In this document: positions 1-10,799 of the stretch, piece after piece
Position numbering within the stretch: the stretch's first letter is position 1
Layout: each line of letters opens with the position of its first letter
Assembly: GCF_008831285.2 (NCBI RefSeq)
Contig: NC_045142.1
Location: 13,346,716 to 13,410,715, forward strand
Direction: 5' to 3'
DNA from: Nymphaea colorata
Taxonomy: Eukaryota; Streptophyta; Magnoliopsida; Nymphaeales; Nymphaeaceae
DNA length: 64,000 bases
The notes under the pieces: model-generated
What the model saw: only the letters and a program-made list of their open reading frames with translations
Told to the model about the DNA's origin: nothing
Databases searched by the model: none
Translations under genes and position numbers: made by a program

Positions 1-1
1 T

Positions 2-656
2 AGTCAAATAGAAGAAAAGGAATATCAGATGACATTAGTATGAAATACAATGCAAGAGCTTTATAACAGCTACATTACAAAAATTGAAGGTTTAAATAAA
101 GATGTTGATTGTTATGCTACTACTTCTATGAGAGGAACTGACTCATCATGTAGCAACTCCACTAGATCTAGTGTGAGATTTTTTAGCTTTTTAAGCAAAG
201 TAGACAATGTTCCTTTCCAAGCTCCAAAGTCTGAGCTTGATATGTATTTAGAAGATGGATTGCTGAAATCTGATGCTACCACTCATGATTCATTTGATAT
301 ATTGATTTGGTGGAAAGATAAAGAATTGAAATACCTCATTTTATCACATATGGCATGAGATATATTATGTATTCCTATTACCACAGTTGCCTCTGAATCT
401 GCTTTTAGTACTGAAGGTCGAGTTGTGGATGAATGTAGGAGTTCATTGAGTCCAAAGACAGAAGAAGAATTAGTTTGTGCATGTGATTGGATAAAATAGT
501 ATGGTGACCCTATGAATCTTGTACTGGTATTGCTAAAGGTACGTACTATATTCAAAGTTTATCATGTTTATTCATGCTTATATGTCATAAAAGTTGTTTA
601 TTGATCCATTATTGTTGGTTTTTTTGTAGGGTACTGCTGAAGATGAGATAGCATGA
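2..656 (+). pseudogene. hAT transposase C-terminal fragment (dimerisation domain), decayed
   Basis: The reading frame entering at position 2 carries the hAT C-terminal dimerisation domain: a YLEDGLLK-like segment, ILIWWKDKELKYLILSHMA, and the PITTVASESAFST signature (about 375-415). It is broken by TGA at 41-43, by TGA at 356-358 where relatives have Arg in MARDI, and by TAG at 497-499. After the TAG the frame stays open to a good donor (AAG|GTACGT, 539) and an acceptor (TTTTTTGTAG, ending 629). Joining 538 to 630 in phase 0 adds GTAEDEIA and a TGA stop at 654-656. The same small last exon is present in hAT-2. The N-terminal BED finger and RNase H-like core are off the window. Confidence 0.8.
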
Positions 657-2439
657 CATCATTGAACATCATCTTATGCAGTAACAACTAACAAAATATC
701 ATGTATTGTTCTAAGTTCGATAGTTGTTTTGTTCTTAGATGCTTGACTTTACCTTGATGACAACATTATCAGCTGAGTTTCTTTGGAACACAGTCAATAT
801 TGATTTCTTTTATGCTAACATTTTTGTTTTGATATGATGGTACTGTAAGTTTCAAGTGACAGAATATCAGTGTATTGTGTAATATGTTTGAATACAGTGG
901 TGCCCCAAATGAAGAAGAGGTGTTGCAATATGCAAGAGTTGTTCTTGATGTAAGCGCCCAGAGTAATGTTATTTTGAGAAGCTGCCTTGTAAAAGTGCAG
1001 TTCATTGATAGACATGCAGATTCTTTTGTTTCCAAATGTATTCTTTGAAATTATCTTTCATTTTTAGTTAGTTATTCATTGTGAAAGCATCAATAGTTTG
1101 TAGTCTCTTCTGCTACAGACATATTGATGTATACTCTTACATGCACACATTGATAATAATGAGTTGTTTCATTAGTCATTAGCTTAACAAAGCAAAGCTG
1201 CTGGTCTTTTGTTGATCTAAAGTTTCCATTTGATATTATTTTATTGTTATAGATGTTGACCTTACAGGCTTTCTCAATTTTGTCTGACAATCCTTTATTC
1301 ACTTCCCTAATGTTAGTAAATTTAAATAATAGGCTTGTGCATGAAGGACACAATGAAACTGCTCAGCCCACCTCTCATTGATAAGATGTTATATAGGCTG
1401 TACAACCTTTTCTTTCCCATGAATTGTTCTTAGATAGCATCTTTGCTTTGTCCATAGCTTCATGGAGGTACCTGTAGCAGACCAATCGTCATTGTGAACC
1501 AAACTTTGTCCAATGTTATACTGAAAGTACCTGGTTGACTATGAATAGAATAACCACAACTTCTCTTAACTTTTGTGCATGTGGATATAGAGTCCATTCA
1601 TCTACCGAGCATATTGATCTCAAATGCATTTCTTTGCTTTATTATGCTCTATATAATGAAATCATTTGTAGCAAATCTAATTTGTGCAGGGTGAACGAAC
1701 TCAAATTCATGTGTATACTTTCTCGGCAAACTCAGCACATGTGGATATGATTACAGATGAAGTCTGATTTCTTGACAACTCAATAACTAGTGCAAGAGTG
1801 TTTTTTGATGAGGCATACGTGTGAACTGTATTATATATTCGAGCACTTATGTGTAATTTCTAAAATGTTAGATGGCTACAATTCATAGTCATCACTCTCT
1901 ACATTTTGAACAGCCACCGCAGATCTTGTCTTTTCATTGGTGCATTGTTCTGAATACTCTGAAAGATGAAAATGGCTTTGTTCCCAATCTTGGTAGCTTT
2001 TTATTGCTAGCAGTTTATGGAATTTTACAAAGAGTAGTACTTCTCAATTTCCAAGCACCAACCGCTGGGTTCTCACTAACAACGCTATTGGACATTTGAG
2101 TTGTCTTAATTCAAAGTAAAAGACAGAAAATTACTACCATGAGGAGGATTCCAAATTCATAAAAGGTTGTAACTTTTTGTCTCTTCGATCTGTTGGCTTT
2201 TTACTGTTCAATTGATGGAATATTTGCATAAACAGTACTGTTGAGTTATTCAAATAGGTCTTCACTGTTGTTGCAGATGGAATATTTTCTGCATAAACAA
2301 AGTTAACTTATTCATATGGGATTTTGTTGTTCAAGCAGGTGGAATGTCTGCATTAACAGAGCTAACTTATCCACATTGTCTCTTTCCTTTTTCCATTTTA
2401 AAAAGCTTTTCTTCTGATTACTTTTATGCAAATCTCATA

Positions 2440-2630
2440 TAAAAATTTGTCAAGGATTATAAACGAGTTAATCAAGTTATGCGAGCCGAGCTCCAGCTCG
2501 ACTTTGTATAATCGAGTCAAGCTCGAGCTTGTGTTAGGCAGCTCGACTCAAGTTCGAGCTCGAGCTCTTTGAGCCGAGTTGAGCTCGAGCTGGGCAAGCT
2601 CGAGCTCGACTCGGCTCGTGTGCAGCCCTA
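2440..2630 (+). repeat. GAGCTCG-rich subterminal array of hAT-1
   Basis: Many overlapping copies of GAGCTCG and CTCGAGC, in both orientations, lie in about 150 bp next to the TAGGGCTGCACAC terminus. A second copy lies at 15,390-15,581 with the same right end (GCTCGTGTGCAGCCCTA). In hAT elements such subterminal arrays are usually transposase-binding sites; that role here is inferred. Confidence 0.65.
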
Positions 2631-2637
2631 GCGGGTC

Positions 2638-2955
2638 TCATTCTGGGATGCTTCTATCAGAGTCTTCCTCATCAAAGTAGAAGGGCTTCAGGTTACAAAC
2701 ATGGAACATTGAATGCACCTTAAAGTCCGGCGTTGAGTTTAGCTTGTAGGCTAGCTTCCCGATTCTCTTTAGCACGATAAAGGGTCCTTCATACTTGCGG
2801 ATTAATGACTTGTGTTGACCACGAAAGATGCCCGGGCGATCAGGATAATGTTTCACGAGGACTTGATCACCCACTTGAAATTCCATTGGCCTTCGAATTC
2901 GATCTGCAAATTTCTTCATCTTTTTGGCGGTCTTATGTAAGAACGCCTTAGCCAA
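2638..2955 (-). pseudogene. gypsy integrase C-terminal region (GPF/Y-like)
   Basis: An open stretch of about 105 residues contains VGDQVLVKHYPDRPG, LIRKYEGPFIVLKRIGKLAY and VHSMFHVCNLKPF. This is the typical tail of plant gypsy integrases (nucleic-acid-binding GPF/Y module) ahead of a chromodomain. The frame hits TGA at the end, and gypsy sequence stops at 2,631 where hAT-1 abuts. The upstream continuation is interrupted by a TAG next to the HDL motif (about 2,970) and then by hAT-2. Confidence 0.85.
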
Positions 2956-3042
2956 CTCAATCTGTTTCTACAAGTCATGGACAAACTGGTTGGCAAAAGT
3001 AAGTCGTCCCTTCTCTTGGGCTGCAAGGGTATGAGGCATAAG

Positions 3043-3215
3043 CCTGGGCACCGGGCCGGGCCGCCGCTGGGTACCCGGTACCTGGCCCGACTCGGGCCCG
3101 GGCCCGGGCCTTGAAAAAATCAATTTCGGCCCGTTAATTACCGGGCTCGGCCCGGCCCGGTAGTTAACGGGTTGGGCTCGGGCCCGCCACTGTGCTTGGC
3201 GGCGGCCCGAGAGGC
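3043..3215. repeat. CCGGGC-type subterminal array, left end of hAT-2
   Basis: Overlapping CCCGG/CCGGG motifs in both orientations just inside the left terminal repeat. A matching array lies at the right end. They are absent from the body of the element, so they are likely transposase-binding or end-recognition sites. Confidence 0.75.
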
Positions 3216-3240
3216 GAGAGCCCGATACTATTATTTTTTT

Positions 3241-5237
3241 TAAAAAAAATTAACTTATGAGTTATGTAGGGTTTCAGTTTTCACTCTCTCGATACTTCCC
3301 TTCCCTGTTTGGTTGTTCCTCGCCGCCGTCGAGACTCTTCAGTGAAGACTGCCTTCTCGTCGCCCAACATTTGCCTCCTCCGGTGACTGTCTGCCTCCTC
3401 CGGTGACCGGTCCTCCCAGTTGCCGTCGCCAGCGCCCAATTAGGTAGCTGCTCAGAAGAGGCGAGAATCTGCTGGAATCACGCCAGAACGGTCCCAATTA
3501 AGAGGAGAACACGAAGCTTTCAGGCCACTCGAGTTCGGATTGAAGTCTGCATGATCCCATCAAAAACCACACGTTTTGAGGTTTGTACTGCTCTTCTGGT
3601 TCATGTTCACTTATCTCCATCTCCTCTTCGTTATCATCTAGGACAGAGACCATATACTTTGGAGGCGCTTAACTCTAATCACTGCTCCAATTAGAAGGAA
3701 TCAAGATTGTAATAGGGAAAATTCAAAATGGAAGGAAAATATTTAGCCTAGTAGATTCCTAGTATAACTTCAGCCTTCTTTTGATCATATATAAGTTCTT
3801 ATTGCAGTACTTCTGATTTTCTCGCTCTAGAACATGCTTCCTTCCTGCATTTATCTTCAAATGCAGTAACTTTGAATGCAAGATCTGTAGATCAACATCA
3901 ACTCATCAAGTTGCCCCTGCAATAAGATCTACACAAGGAAAAGCATTATTCTTTCATTGGTTATTTGAACAATGCTGGCCGACAATCCTGTTCTTTGTAT
4001 AGATTTCTGTTGTTGTGTCTCTTTTATCAGCGCGTAAGTGAGTCAAATATATAATTGGTTGCAACCTTTTAAAGAAGCTTCTGCAAGGAACCGAGCGCGC
4101 TCTTGTGTCCTTATACTGTGCCCATTACCTGTTTGGTAAGTTGTCTGAGAGAACTTGACTTTGCAGCTGTGGTCCATTACCTGTTTTCTCATTTGTTTCT
4201 TTTCTTTGTAAATTCTATTACTGTGGTGGGAAAAAAATACGCCAATATCAAAACAAGATGCTACGCTACATCATGCCTCGTCTACTAGTTTGGGATGAGC
4301 AGGAACATATCTCAAGCAGCCATTTGCAGTCAAGGGCTTACTGTTCTTAGTATGACCTTTCTGTACCTGAATCCTGGAAAATTGGTTTTCAGAGACTTCA
4401 TAATTATAATGTTCAACGCAAGATTTATTTCTGTACCATAATTATAATGTTCAACTGAATTATTGACGAGGTAGAGTGCAAGGCTTTGCCCAGTGCAATG
4501 GAAAAAAAGAATGCAAGAAATAAAAGCAATTTGATGCATTTATCTGACATTAGGAGCACTTTTTATTTTTTATTTTTGAAGAAGAATACGGGTTCCATTT
4601 ATTTTGTTGTCAGCATACCATGATCATTGAAAAGGCCATGACAGTCGACAGATGGGTGCTTCTTGTAGCTAGTTCAAGGTGAACAAAAGAGCAGGTGGCA
4701 TGAGTTGTAAAATAAGTTTTTTTTTTAAATTTTCTTAAACATTCTAAAATAGTTATTAATTGCTTTTTTCAAAAGATTAAAAATGTCAGCGTGTTTTTTT
4801 TTGGGGGTTGGGAAACCAAATGGAAACCAATAGTGAACAAAGATCGCCTGAAGCTATACAAAGATGATACCATAGTCCATAGTCGTTGTAAATCTTCTCT
4901 TACTTAGCATGAGTTACGAATGGAAATTGCTGCTCAATTTTGTGTATGTATGGGAAGTAACTCGTGGCTCATGGTGATGTGGCCAGTTCTACTTGGACTT
5001 GTCATGTGCTATATGATGTGGTCACAAAATCAAATATCTATTTCATGGAATAGGATATGTGAAACTTTTATGTAAATTTGGTATGAGCATAAAAATATAT
5101 GTATTTACAATAAGTTTTCTATACATATGCCTGCATAAGAGTGAATTCTTGTTATTCTTGTTATTACCATCCATGCTCAATGATGTTGGTCTTTAGTATG
5201 TTATTGTTTTGGCTATTTACATGTGTCATTTCAACTT
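3241..5237 (+). other. 5' leader region of hAT-2, no separate gene
   Basis: About 2 kb between the left subterminal array and the transposase start. The stretch 3,280-3,450 is C/T-rich and looks like transcript leader sequence. The rest is AT-rich with no convincing coding frame. A possible splice acceptor (CTTATGTCAG) sits at about 5,244, so a leader intron is plausible, with ATG 5,247 as first codon. This is inference. Confidence 0.4.
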
Positions 5238-7334
5238 ATGTCAGTTATGTCGCCTGCTTCTTTTGATAAAGAATATTGTCCAACTTCTAATATGGAATCA
5301 GTCGAATCATCTACTGAGAGAGAAGCTGTCTCAAAGAGAAAAAGGACTTCAAAAGTATGGATTGATTTTATATTGGTTACATATAAAGGAGAAGAGTTTG
5401 CCAAATGCAAACATTGTGGAGAACGACTTAAAGCAAGCAGTGCTCATGGAACTAGCCATTTAAGTCGACATATGAAATCTTGTTTAAATAGGCAAATCAA
5501 TGAAGGAAAGCAAAGAACTTTATCACTTGCAGTTAATGACTCTGGTGCTACTTCTATAGGTATACAAAAATTTGACATGGAGTTTATAAGAAAGTTGATG
5601 TCAAAGTGTGTAATAGCACATGAGCTTTCGTTCAATTTGGCAGAATATAAATATCATAACAAACTTCTTCAAGCTTGCAACCATAAGTTTGTTCCATTTT
5701 CTAGAAGAACTTTGAAAAGAGAAATTATGTCAGTGTACAAGGCTGAGAAAGCCCGACTTGAAGGATTTATAAATGATTCTACGCAGCGAGTTTCATTGAC
5801 ATTTGATATGTGGACTTCACAGCAGACATTGGGTTATCTATGTGTGACAGGACAATATGTTGATAGATATTGAAAGTTGCATGCTCACATGTTCAGTTTT
5901 GTACATGTGCCTCCGCCACATAATGCAAATAGTTTGTGTGAGGCTTTATTAGAATGCATCTCTAAATGGAACATTCAATCAAAGTTATTTTATATTACAG
6001 CTGACAATTGTTCGACGAATGATAGTGCAATAACTACACTGAAAAGGAACTTAGGAAGAAGAAATCTTATTCCAATGCAGGGGCAACATTTGCATATTCG
6101 TTGTGGTGCGCATATTCTAAATCTTATAGTTCAAGATGGTATGCAGGATCTGCATGATACAATTTCAAAGATTCGTGAAAGTGTTAAATATGTAAAGGGA
6201 TCACCAAAGCGGTTACATTCCTTTAAGGATTGTATAAGAACAGTGGGCTTAATTGGTACAAAGAAATTAACTTATGATGTTCCAACTCGATGGAACTCTA
6301 CATATGTTATGTTGAGAGATGCATTGTTCTACAAAGATGCATTTCAACATTTAGCTTCTATAGATCCCAATTATACAAATTTACCTTCTGATGATGAATG
6401 GTCTTATGCAACTACCTTGTGCCAGTTTTTGAAGTTATTCTATAATGTTAGAAATATCTTCTCTGCCACTAGAAACGTAACAGCTAATGTGGTTTTTGAA
6501 GAAATACAGAAGGTACGCAACCATTTGCGTAAAAATCGTTTGGCAGACAATGATTATATAAGGTCATTAGCATACAAAATGCAAGAAAAGTTTGACAAAT
6601 ATTGGAAAAATGATTACAATGTCCTTTTTGGAATTGCATTTGTCTTAGATCCTAGATCCAAACTGGGATATTTGAAGTATGTGCTTGAGAGTTTAAATGA
6701 AATTGATGCAATGGTACAATATGAAAAAATAGAGAGTAGTCTTCATGGATTGTATGTTGAGTACAAAAACGTGTATGGTACAGACAATGAAGAAAATGAA
6801 AATGCAAACAACGCCATTGTTGATTTTGAAGAAGAGAGGGCTTCAACTTTTTCAAGAGATGCCTTCTTCACATATTACATGAGTTCTGCATCTTCTCAAG
6901 TACCTCGCACAGATCTGGAAGCATATTTAACTGATCCAATAGAACGATCTCGGCCTAATGAAGACTTCAATATATTATCTTGGTGGAAGGCAAATGAAAA
7001 TAAATATAGAGTTTTATCCAAAATGGCTCGAGATATCTTGGCAATCCCTATATCCACGGTTGCATCTGAGTCTGCATTCAGTACAGCTGGAAGAATCATT
7101 AATGATTATCGATGTTCAACCACTCCCGAAACTGTTGAAGCACTAGTTTGCACACAGAGTTGGATTCGTGATGAAGATATCTCATGTGAAACGTAAGATG
7201 TTCATTGTTTAATGTTAATTTTTAATCTTTTTTTTTGTTTTTCATGATATACTAACATTGTAGTTTGCTTGTGGTGATGTGTTTTTTGTAGTTTTGAAGA
7301 AAAGGAAGAATCTTCTGGTGACGAATTAGCATGA
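5238..7334 (+). pseudogene. hAT transposase (BED-finger, RICESLEEPER/DAYSLEEPER-like) with one nonsense codon and a small terminal exon
   Basis: Transposase of about 660 residues. The BED-type zinc finger comes first (KCKHCGERL ... HLSRH, about residues 60-85). The RNase H-like catalytic core follows (TFDMWTS, then TADNCSTND, then PTRWNSTYVML), and last comes the hAT dimerisation domain (FNILSWWKAN, PISTVASESAFSTAGRI). The frame is open from ATG 5,238 or 5,247 except for TGA at 5,871-5,873, where relatives have Trp after the DxY motif (TGG to TGA). The ORF seems to stop at TAA 7,194-7,196, but that TAA lies in a donor (AC|GTAAGA). Splicing 7,192 to 7,292 (99-bp intron, acceptor TTTTTTGTAG) gives TFEEKEESSGDELA and a stop at 7,332-7,334. 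Domain family is certain. Whether readthrough or a source copy elsewhere supplies active protein is unknown. Confidence 0.9.
7193..7291 (+). other. Terminal intron of hAT-2 transposase gene (99 bp)
   Basis: Donor GTAAGATG after 7,192, AT-rich body, acceptor TTTTTTGTAG. The downstream exon stays in frame to a TGA. The homologous intron in hAT-1 (539-629, 91 bp) has the same acceptor and a similar last exon, which argues that it is real. Confidence 0.75.
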
Positions 7335-8129
7335 ATTATATTTCATTGTGGTAAAACGTTTCTTTGACATTTTATAACATTGTAGGTTGGTTTCTTATGC
7401 TATAAGCATAGTGTTGCACCATATCAAATCAATCTTATTGTCTCTCTTTATCTCTTTGCTTTCTCATGCAAATTCAATGGGTGTGGTTGTTACAGTGAAA
7501 GCACATATGAAGGCGAAGGATGTCACATAACAAAGCTTGATCAGATTTTGTTCAATGGGAAGACAACGCTGGTGTTGCTCTTGTTTGCTCAGCCCTCCTA
7601 ATATATATGTAGCATGCTATGTGGGTGGGATTTGTACTCTTTTCCTGCCTTGGTTGTTAAGGTGGTTTGGGATCTTGTAAGTTCGGAAAGGAAGATATCA
7701 TGTGCTGTTTAGATAGCTGGTATTATCACTAATATGGAGATACAATGTTCAATCATGTACTTTGACACTATTGGAAAACAAGTGCAACTTCTATGGATAT
7801 CTTTTTTACTAAGGCTGCTTTGCTTTGTACTTGGGTTCTAAACTTAGATGCTATTATGTTCTTGATTTTGTGGAGCTTTAAAATACTTCATGAGTCCTTA
7901 CTCCACGCCCATGTAACGAACTAACTATGTAAGGTTTCTTACAATGAAGGACTATTGTTTTTACATGGGAGTTTTTGTAATGTGGTGCCCTGTCCGATGT
8001 ATCTATGTTTGGGATAAATGGCTGTTATTTGCTTCAAATATCATATGAAACTACCATCTTATAAAAAATTATTGGTTACATGGTGATTATAGAAGCAAAC
8101 TGAACCAAAAAACAGGTTTGAGAAACAAG
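7335..8129 (+). other. 3' region of hAT-2
   Basis: AT-rich sequence between the transposase stop and the right CCGGGC array. No coding frame of substance and no internal repeat recognised. Confidence 0.5.
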
Positions 8130-8375
8130 CCCGGCCCCAAAAATTCCTGGCCCGGCCCGCCAAAAGCCCAACTGAGCCCGCCCGGCCCGTTATTAATTGG
8201 GCCGGGCCGGGCCTTGGGCCTTGACCGAAGCCCGGGGCCCGATATGGCATGGGCCCGGCCCGGCCCGTTTAGAAACGGGCCGGGCCTCGGGCCGACCCGT
8301 TTCGGTTTTTGGGCTTCATTTTCACATTCTTATCGGGCCGGCCCGGCCCGGCCCGGCCCGGCCCGGCCCGGCCCG
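8130..8375. repeat. CCGGGC-type subterminal array, right end of hAT-2
   Basis: Includes an almost pure run of the pentamer GGCCC (about 8,336-8,374) just inside the right terminal repeat. Long open frames here (Pro/Gly/Ala-rich) are artefacts of the repeat. Confidence 0.8.
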
Positions 8376-8397
8376 ATGCCCAGCCCTAATGAGGCAT

Positions 8398-9400
8398 CAA
8401 TGGCTGCTGCCCAGTGGCTATCTTGAACGGGCTATGACTTGAGTTACATCCAACAATTTATGAAATTGTTGGATGTAGCTCAATCTATAAATTGTAGCAA
8501 AATTGAGCTACATCCAACAATTTCACTCAGTTCTTTCTGATTTGCACTAAAATAGTGTTGAAAGTATTGTTCCAACAAACAGTTAATCTGTTCAGTTTGA
8601 CTATCAGTTTGCAGGTGGAAACTTGTTGAGAATAATAAATCCAAACCCAGCAAATGAAATACTTCGTGCCAAAACTTTCTTGTGAAGCGGACTTCATGAT
8701 CACTTACAATGTTTTTCGGCACACCCCAGTGCTTCACTATGTGCTTCACAAAGTACTCCGCTGTCATCTCCATGGGACATTCCTTAGAGGCTGGGATGAA
8801 AGTCACATACTTTGAGAATCAATTCGCAACCACAAGGATGGAATTGAAGCCGTCAACTTTGGGTAAGCTGATGATGAAGTCCATATAGAGACATTCCCAT
8901 GGATGTTCTGGAATAGGAAGAGGCTCCAAGAGACCAGCAGTCTTCTAATTTGTTCCCTTCTCTTGCTGGCAAATCAAGCAAGTTTTTACATATGCCTCAA
9001 CATCATCGCGCATCTGTGGCTAGTAATAACCACGTTCAAGGAACGCCAACATCCGCTCCTGGTTAGGATGGTCAGCCCACAATGAGTCATGACATTCCTT
9101 CAGCAACTCTCGTCGAAGGTTGCCCCATCTAGGTACGAACACACGTCTGCCTTTTGCCATCAGAATTCCATCACACAACTAGAATCATCGTGTTTTCCCA
9201 CCTCAGCTGCCTCAACCAAGTGCTTGGCCATAGGGTCCTACTTCATGCCATCTCGAACCCGCCCGAGAAGAGCACTTTCAAGTTTCACTTCAGATGATGC
9301 CATCCGAGTAGCTGCCAACTCCACCTTCTGACTTAATGTGTCGCCTACGATGTTCGCCTTTCCTGCCTTGTACTCCAAGCCAAAATCAAATCCTGCATGG
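8398..9400 (-). pseudogene. gypsy integrase (zinc-binding and catalytic core), degraded
   Basis: Reading leftwards: an HHCC-type zinc region (H..H in KECHDSLWADHP, then CLICQQEK), then the DDE core. The core has LYMDFIISLPK (first Asp), VPKNIVSDHEVRFT (second Asp in SDH, usually SDRD) and LQTDSQTEQIN (Glu). The frame ends HSPFKIATGQQPL at 8,398, where hAT-2 interrupts, and continues at 2,960-3,030. Stops and frameshifts occur, including a local 21-bp duplication and inversion at 8,439-8,523 that destroys the segment after the Glu region. Confidence 0.85.
8439..8523. repeat. 21-bp inverted plus direct repeat inside the gypsy integrase
   Basis: Arms 8,439-8,459 and 8,463-8,483 form a hairpin with a 3-base loop and one mismatch. 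A third copy of the same 21-mer (core CTACATCCAACAATTT) lies at 8,503-8,523. Related gypsy proteins have no counterpart of the extra sequence, so it is a local duplication within the decayed element. Confidence 0.85.
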
Positions 9401-9439
9401 AATTCCTGCCAACGGGCCTGCTTCGGGCTCAACTTCTTT

Positions 9440-9701
9440 TGAGTCTAGAAGTAGCTTGTAGCTACGTTACAGTCTTCACCACAAATTGAGCTTCCAACAA
9501 GTAATGTCTCCATATGCGAAGACAGTGGATAATGGCCGTCATTTCCCTTTCATGCACGGAGTATCGTCGCTCTGCATCTTTAAGCTTTCTGCTTTCATAG
9601 GCAACCAGGTGACCATCCTGCATCAACACTCCACCAATAACAAAAATTGAAGCATCGGTGTGGACTTCAAATTTCTTGGTATAGTCAGGTAACCTAAGCA
9701 C
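9440..9701 (-). pseudogene. gypsy RNase H domain
   Basis: The segment LPDYTKKFEVHTDAS is followed by GGVLMQDGHLVAYESRKL, ERRYSVHEREMTAI and HCLRIWRHYLL. This is the classic plant gypsy RNase H (RT_RNaseH_2 type), with Asp in HTDAS and Glu in HERE. It is separated from the RT by a stop (TAG, about 9,707-9,709) and ends in TAG after VKTVT, so it is not functional as read. Confidence 0.85.
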
Positions 9702-9749
9702 AGGCTCCTACGTAAGTGCCTTCTTCAATCGATCAAAGGCATCTTCAAG

Positions 9750-10560
9750 TTTTTTTCAAGCCCAAGTTCGGTTCTTCTTTAGCAAATCAGTGAGAGATGC
9801 AACTATCAAAGAATATCCTTCAATGAATCGCTGATAGTAATTCGCCAAACCGAGAAAAGAACGCAACCTCTGTATATTGGTTGGCAGTTTCCAATCTTGA
9901 ATAGCCCCCACCGTTTCTATGTTCATCCGTAGCTTACCTTTTCCCACAATATGACCTAGAAAACTGATTTCTTTTTAGCCAAATAAGCACTTCTTGTGCT
10001 TCACATATAGTTCATTTTCTTTCAACACCTTGAACACTGTCTATAGGTGTCCCACATGATCCTCCATTGAGTTGTTGTACACGACAATATCATCAAGGGT
10101 AGAACATCTTGTTCATTAGAGTCGAAAAAGTTGCAGAAGAATTCGTCAACCTGAACGACATTACCAAGAATTCAAAGGCACGTAGCGAGTGACACAAGTT
10201 GTCTTCGGCTCATCATCATCAACACTTCGAACTTGCCAATAACCTGATCGAAGGTCTAACTTGAAAAAGAGCTGAATTCCATCGAGCTAATCGAAGAGAT
10301 CTGCAATCAAAGGTAAGGGATATTTATTCTTTACCATTACCTTGTTCAATGCCCTATAATCCATACAGCCTTTTGGAGCCATCACGTTTTACTTGGAACA
10401 ACACTGGTGCACCAAAAGGAGCATTGGAGGGTCTGATTATGCCTCCAACTAGCATTTCATCCAACTGTCATCGAAGTTTCTTCAATTCTGCAGGGGCTAT
10501 TGATAAGGTGCCATCATCGGGAATGAGTTATATGGCATGATCCACCTCATGTCGAGGTGG
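9750..10560 (-). pseudogene. gypsy reverse transcriptase, degraded
   Basis: Fragments in order: [56 protein letters not shown] and [19 protein letters not shown]. These match the fingers, palm and thumb of Ty3/gypsy RT. The region of the YxDD catalytic motif (about 10,070-10,110) is disrupted by stops and small indels, so no active RT is possible. Confidence 0.8.
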
Positions 10561-10799
10561 CAGATGTTTAGGGAGCAGACATTGTTCCTGTGAATTCCTC
10601 TAAGACAAGCGCAAGCGCCTCTAGGACCAAACCAGGGGAGTCATTAGTCACTTCTCTGATTGCCACCAAGTACGTATCTTCGCCGTGTTTCAAGTGTTTC
10701 TTCAATTGAAGACTGGATATTATCATGGCCTTGCCCTTATTCTTTTTTATCATTACTATTGGGACCATGCAAGGAGACTTCTCATCCATAATACTGATC

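Larger units (their letters stand above)
1..2630 (+). mobile_element. Right part of hAT element 'hAT-1' (left end outside window)
   Basis: The transposase C-terminus at 2-656 is followed by about 1.8 kb of AT-rich sequence with no gene. It is then followed by a dense GAGCTCG array (2,470-2,615) that ends in GTGTGCAGCCCTA at 2,630. Read from the other strand this terminus is TAGGGCTGCACAC, a hAT-like end. Immediately beyond it the minus-strand gypsy coding sequence begins mid-protein, so 2,630 is very likely the insertion boundary. The left end and the partner target duplication (expected GCGGGTCT) must lie left of the window. Linking the transposase fragment to this end is an inference, supported by the same layout in hAT-2, whose coding region ends about 1.05 kb before its right terminus. 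Confidence 0.6.
3039..8388 (+). mobile_element. Full-length hAT transposon 'hAT-2' with 8-bp target duplication
   Basis: Left end TAAGCCTGGGCACCGGGCC (3,039) and the reverse complement of the right end, TAGGGCTGGGCATCGGGCC (8,388), are inverted repeats differing at 3 of 19 positions. The 8-bp direct repeat ATGAGGCA flanks them at 3,031-3,038 and 8,389-8,396, as expected for hAT. CCGGGC-rich arrays lie inside both ends (3,043-3,215 and 8,130-8,375). The transposase gene lies on the plus strand at 5,238-7,334. Removing the element with one copy of the duplication rejoins the minus-strand gypsy integrase reading frame (GQQPLMPH followed by TLAAQEKG), which confirms both boundaries. The element is nearly intact: one nonsense codon is visible in the transposase. 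Confidence 0.92.

Noticed and set aside
8059-8442. Pro/Gly/Ala-rich open frames on both strands
   Set aside because: They are translations of the CCGGGC array at the right end of hAT-2; no real protein family.
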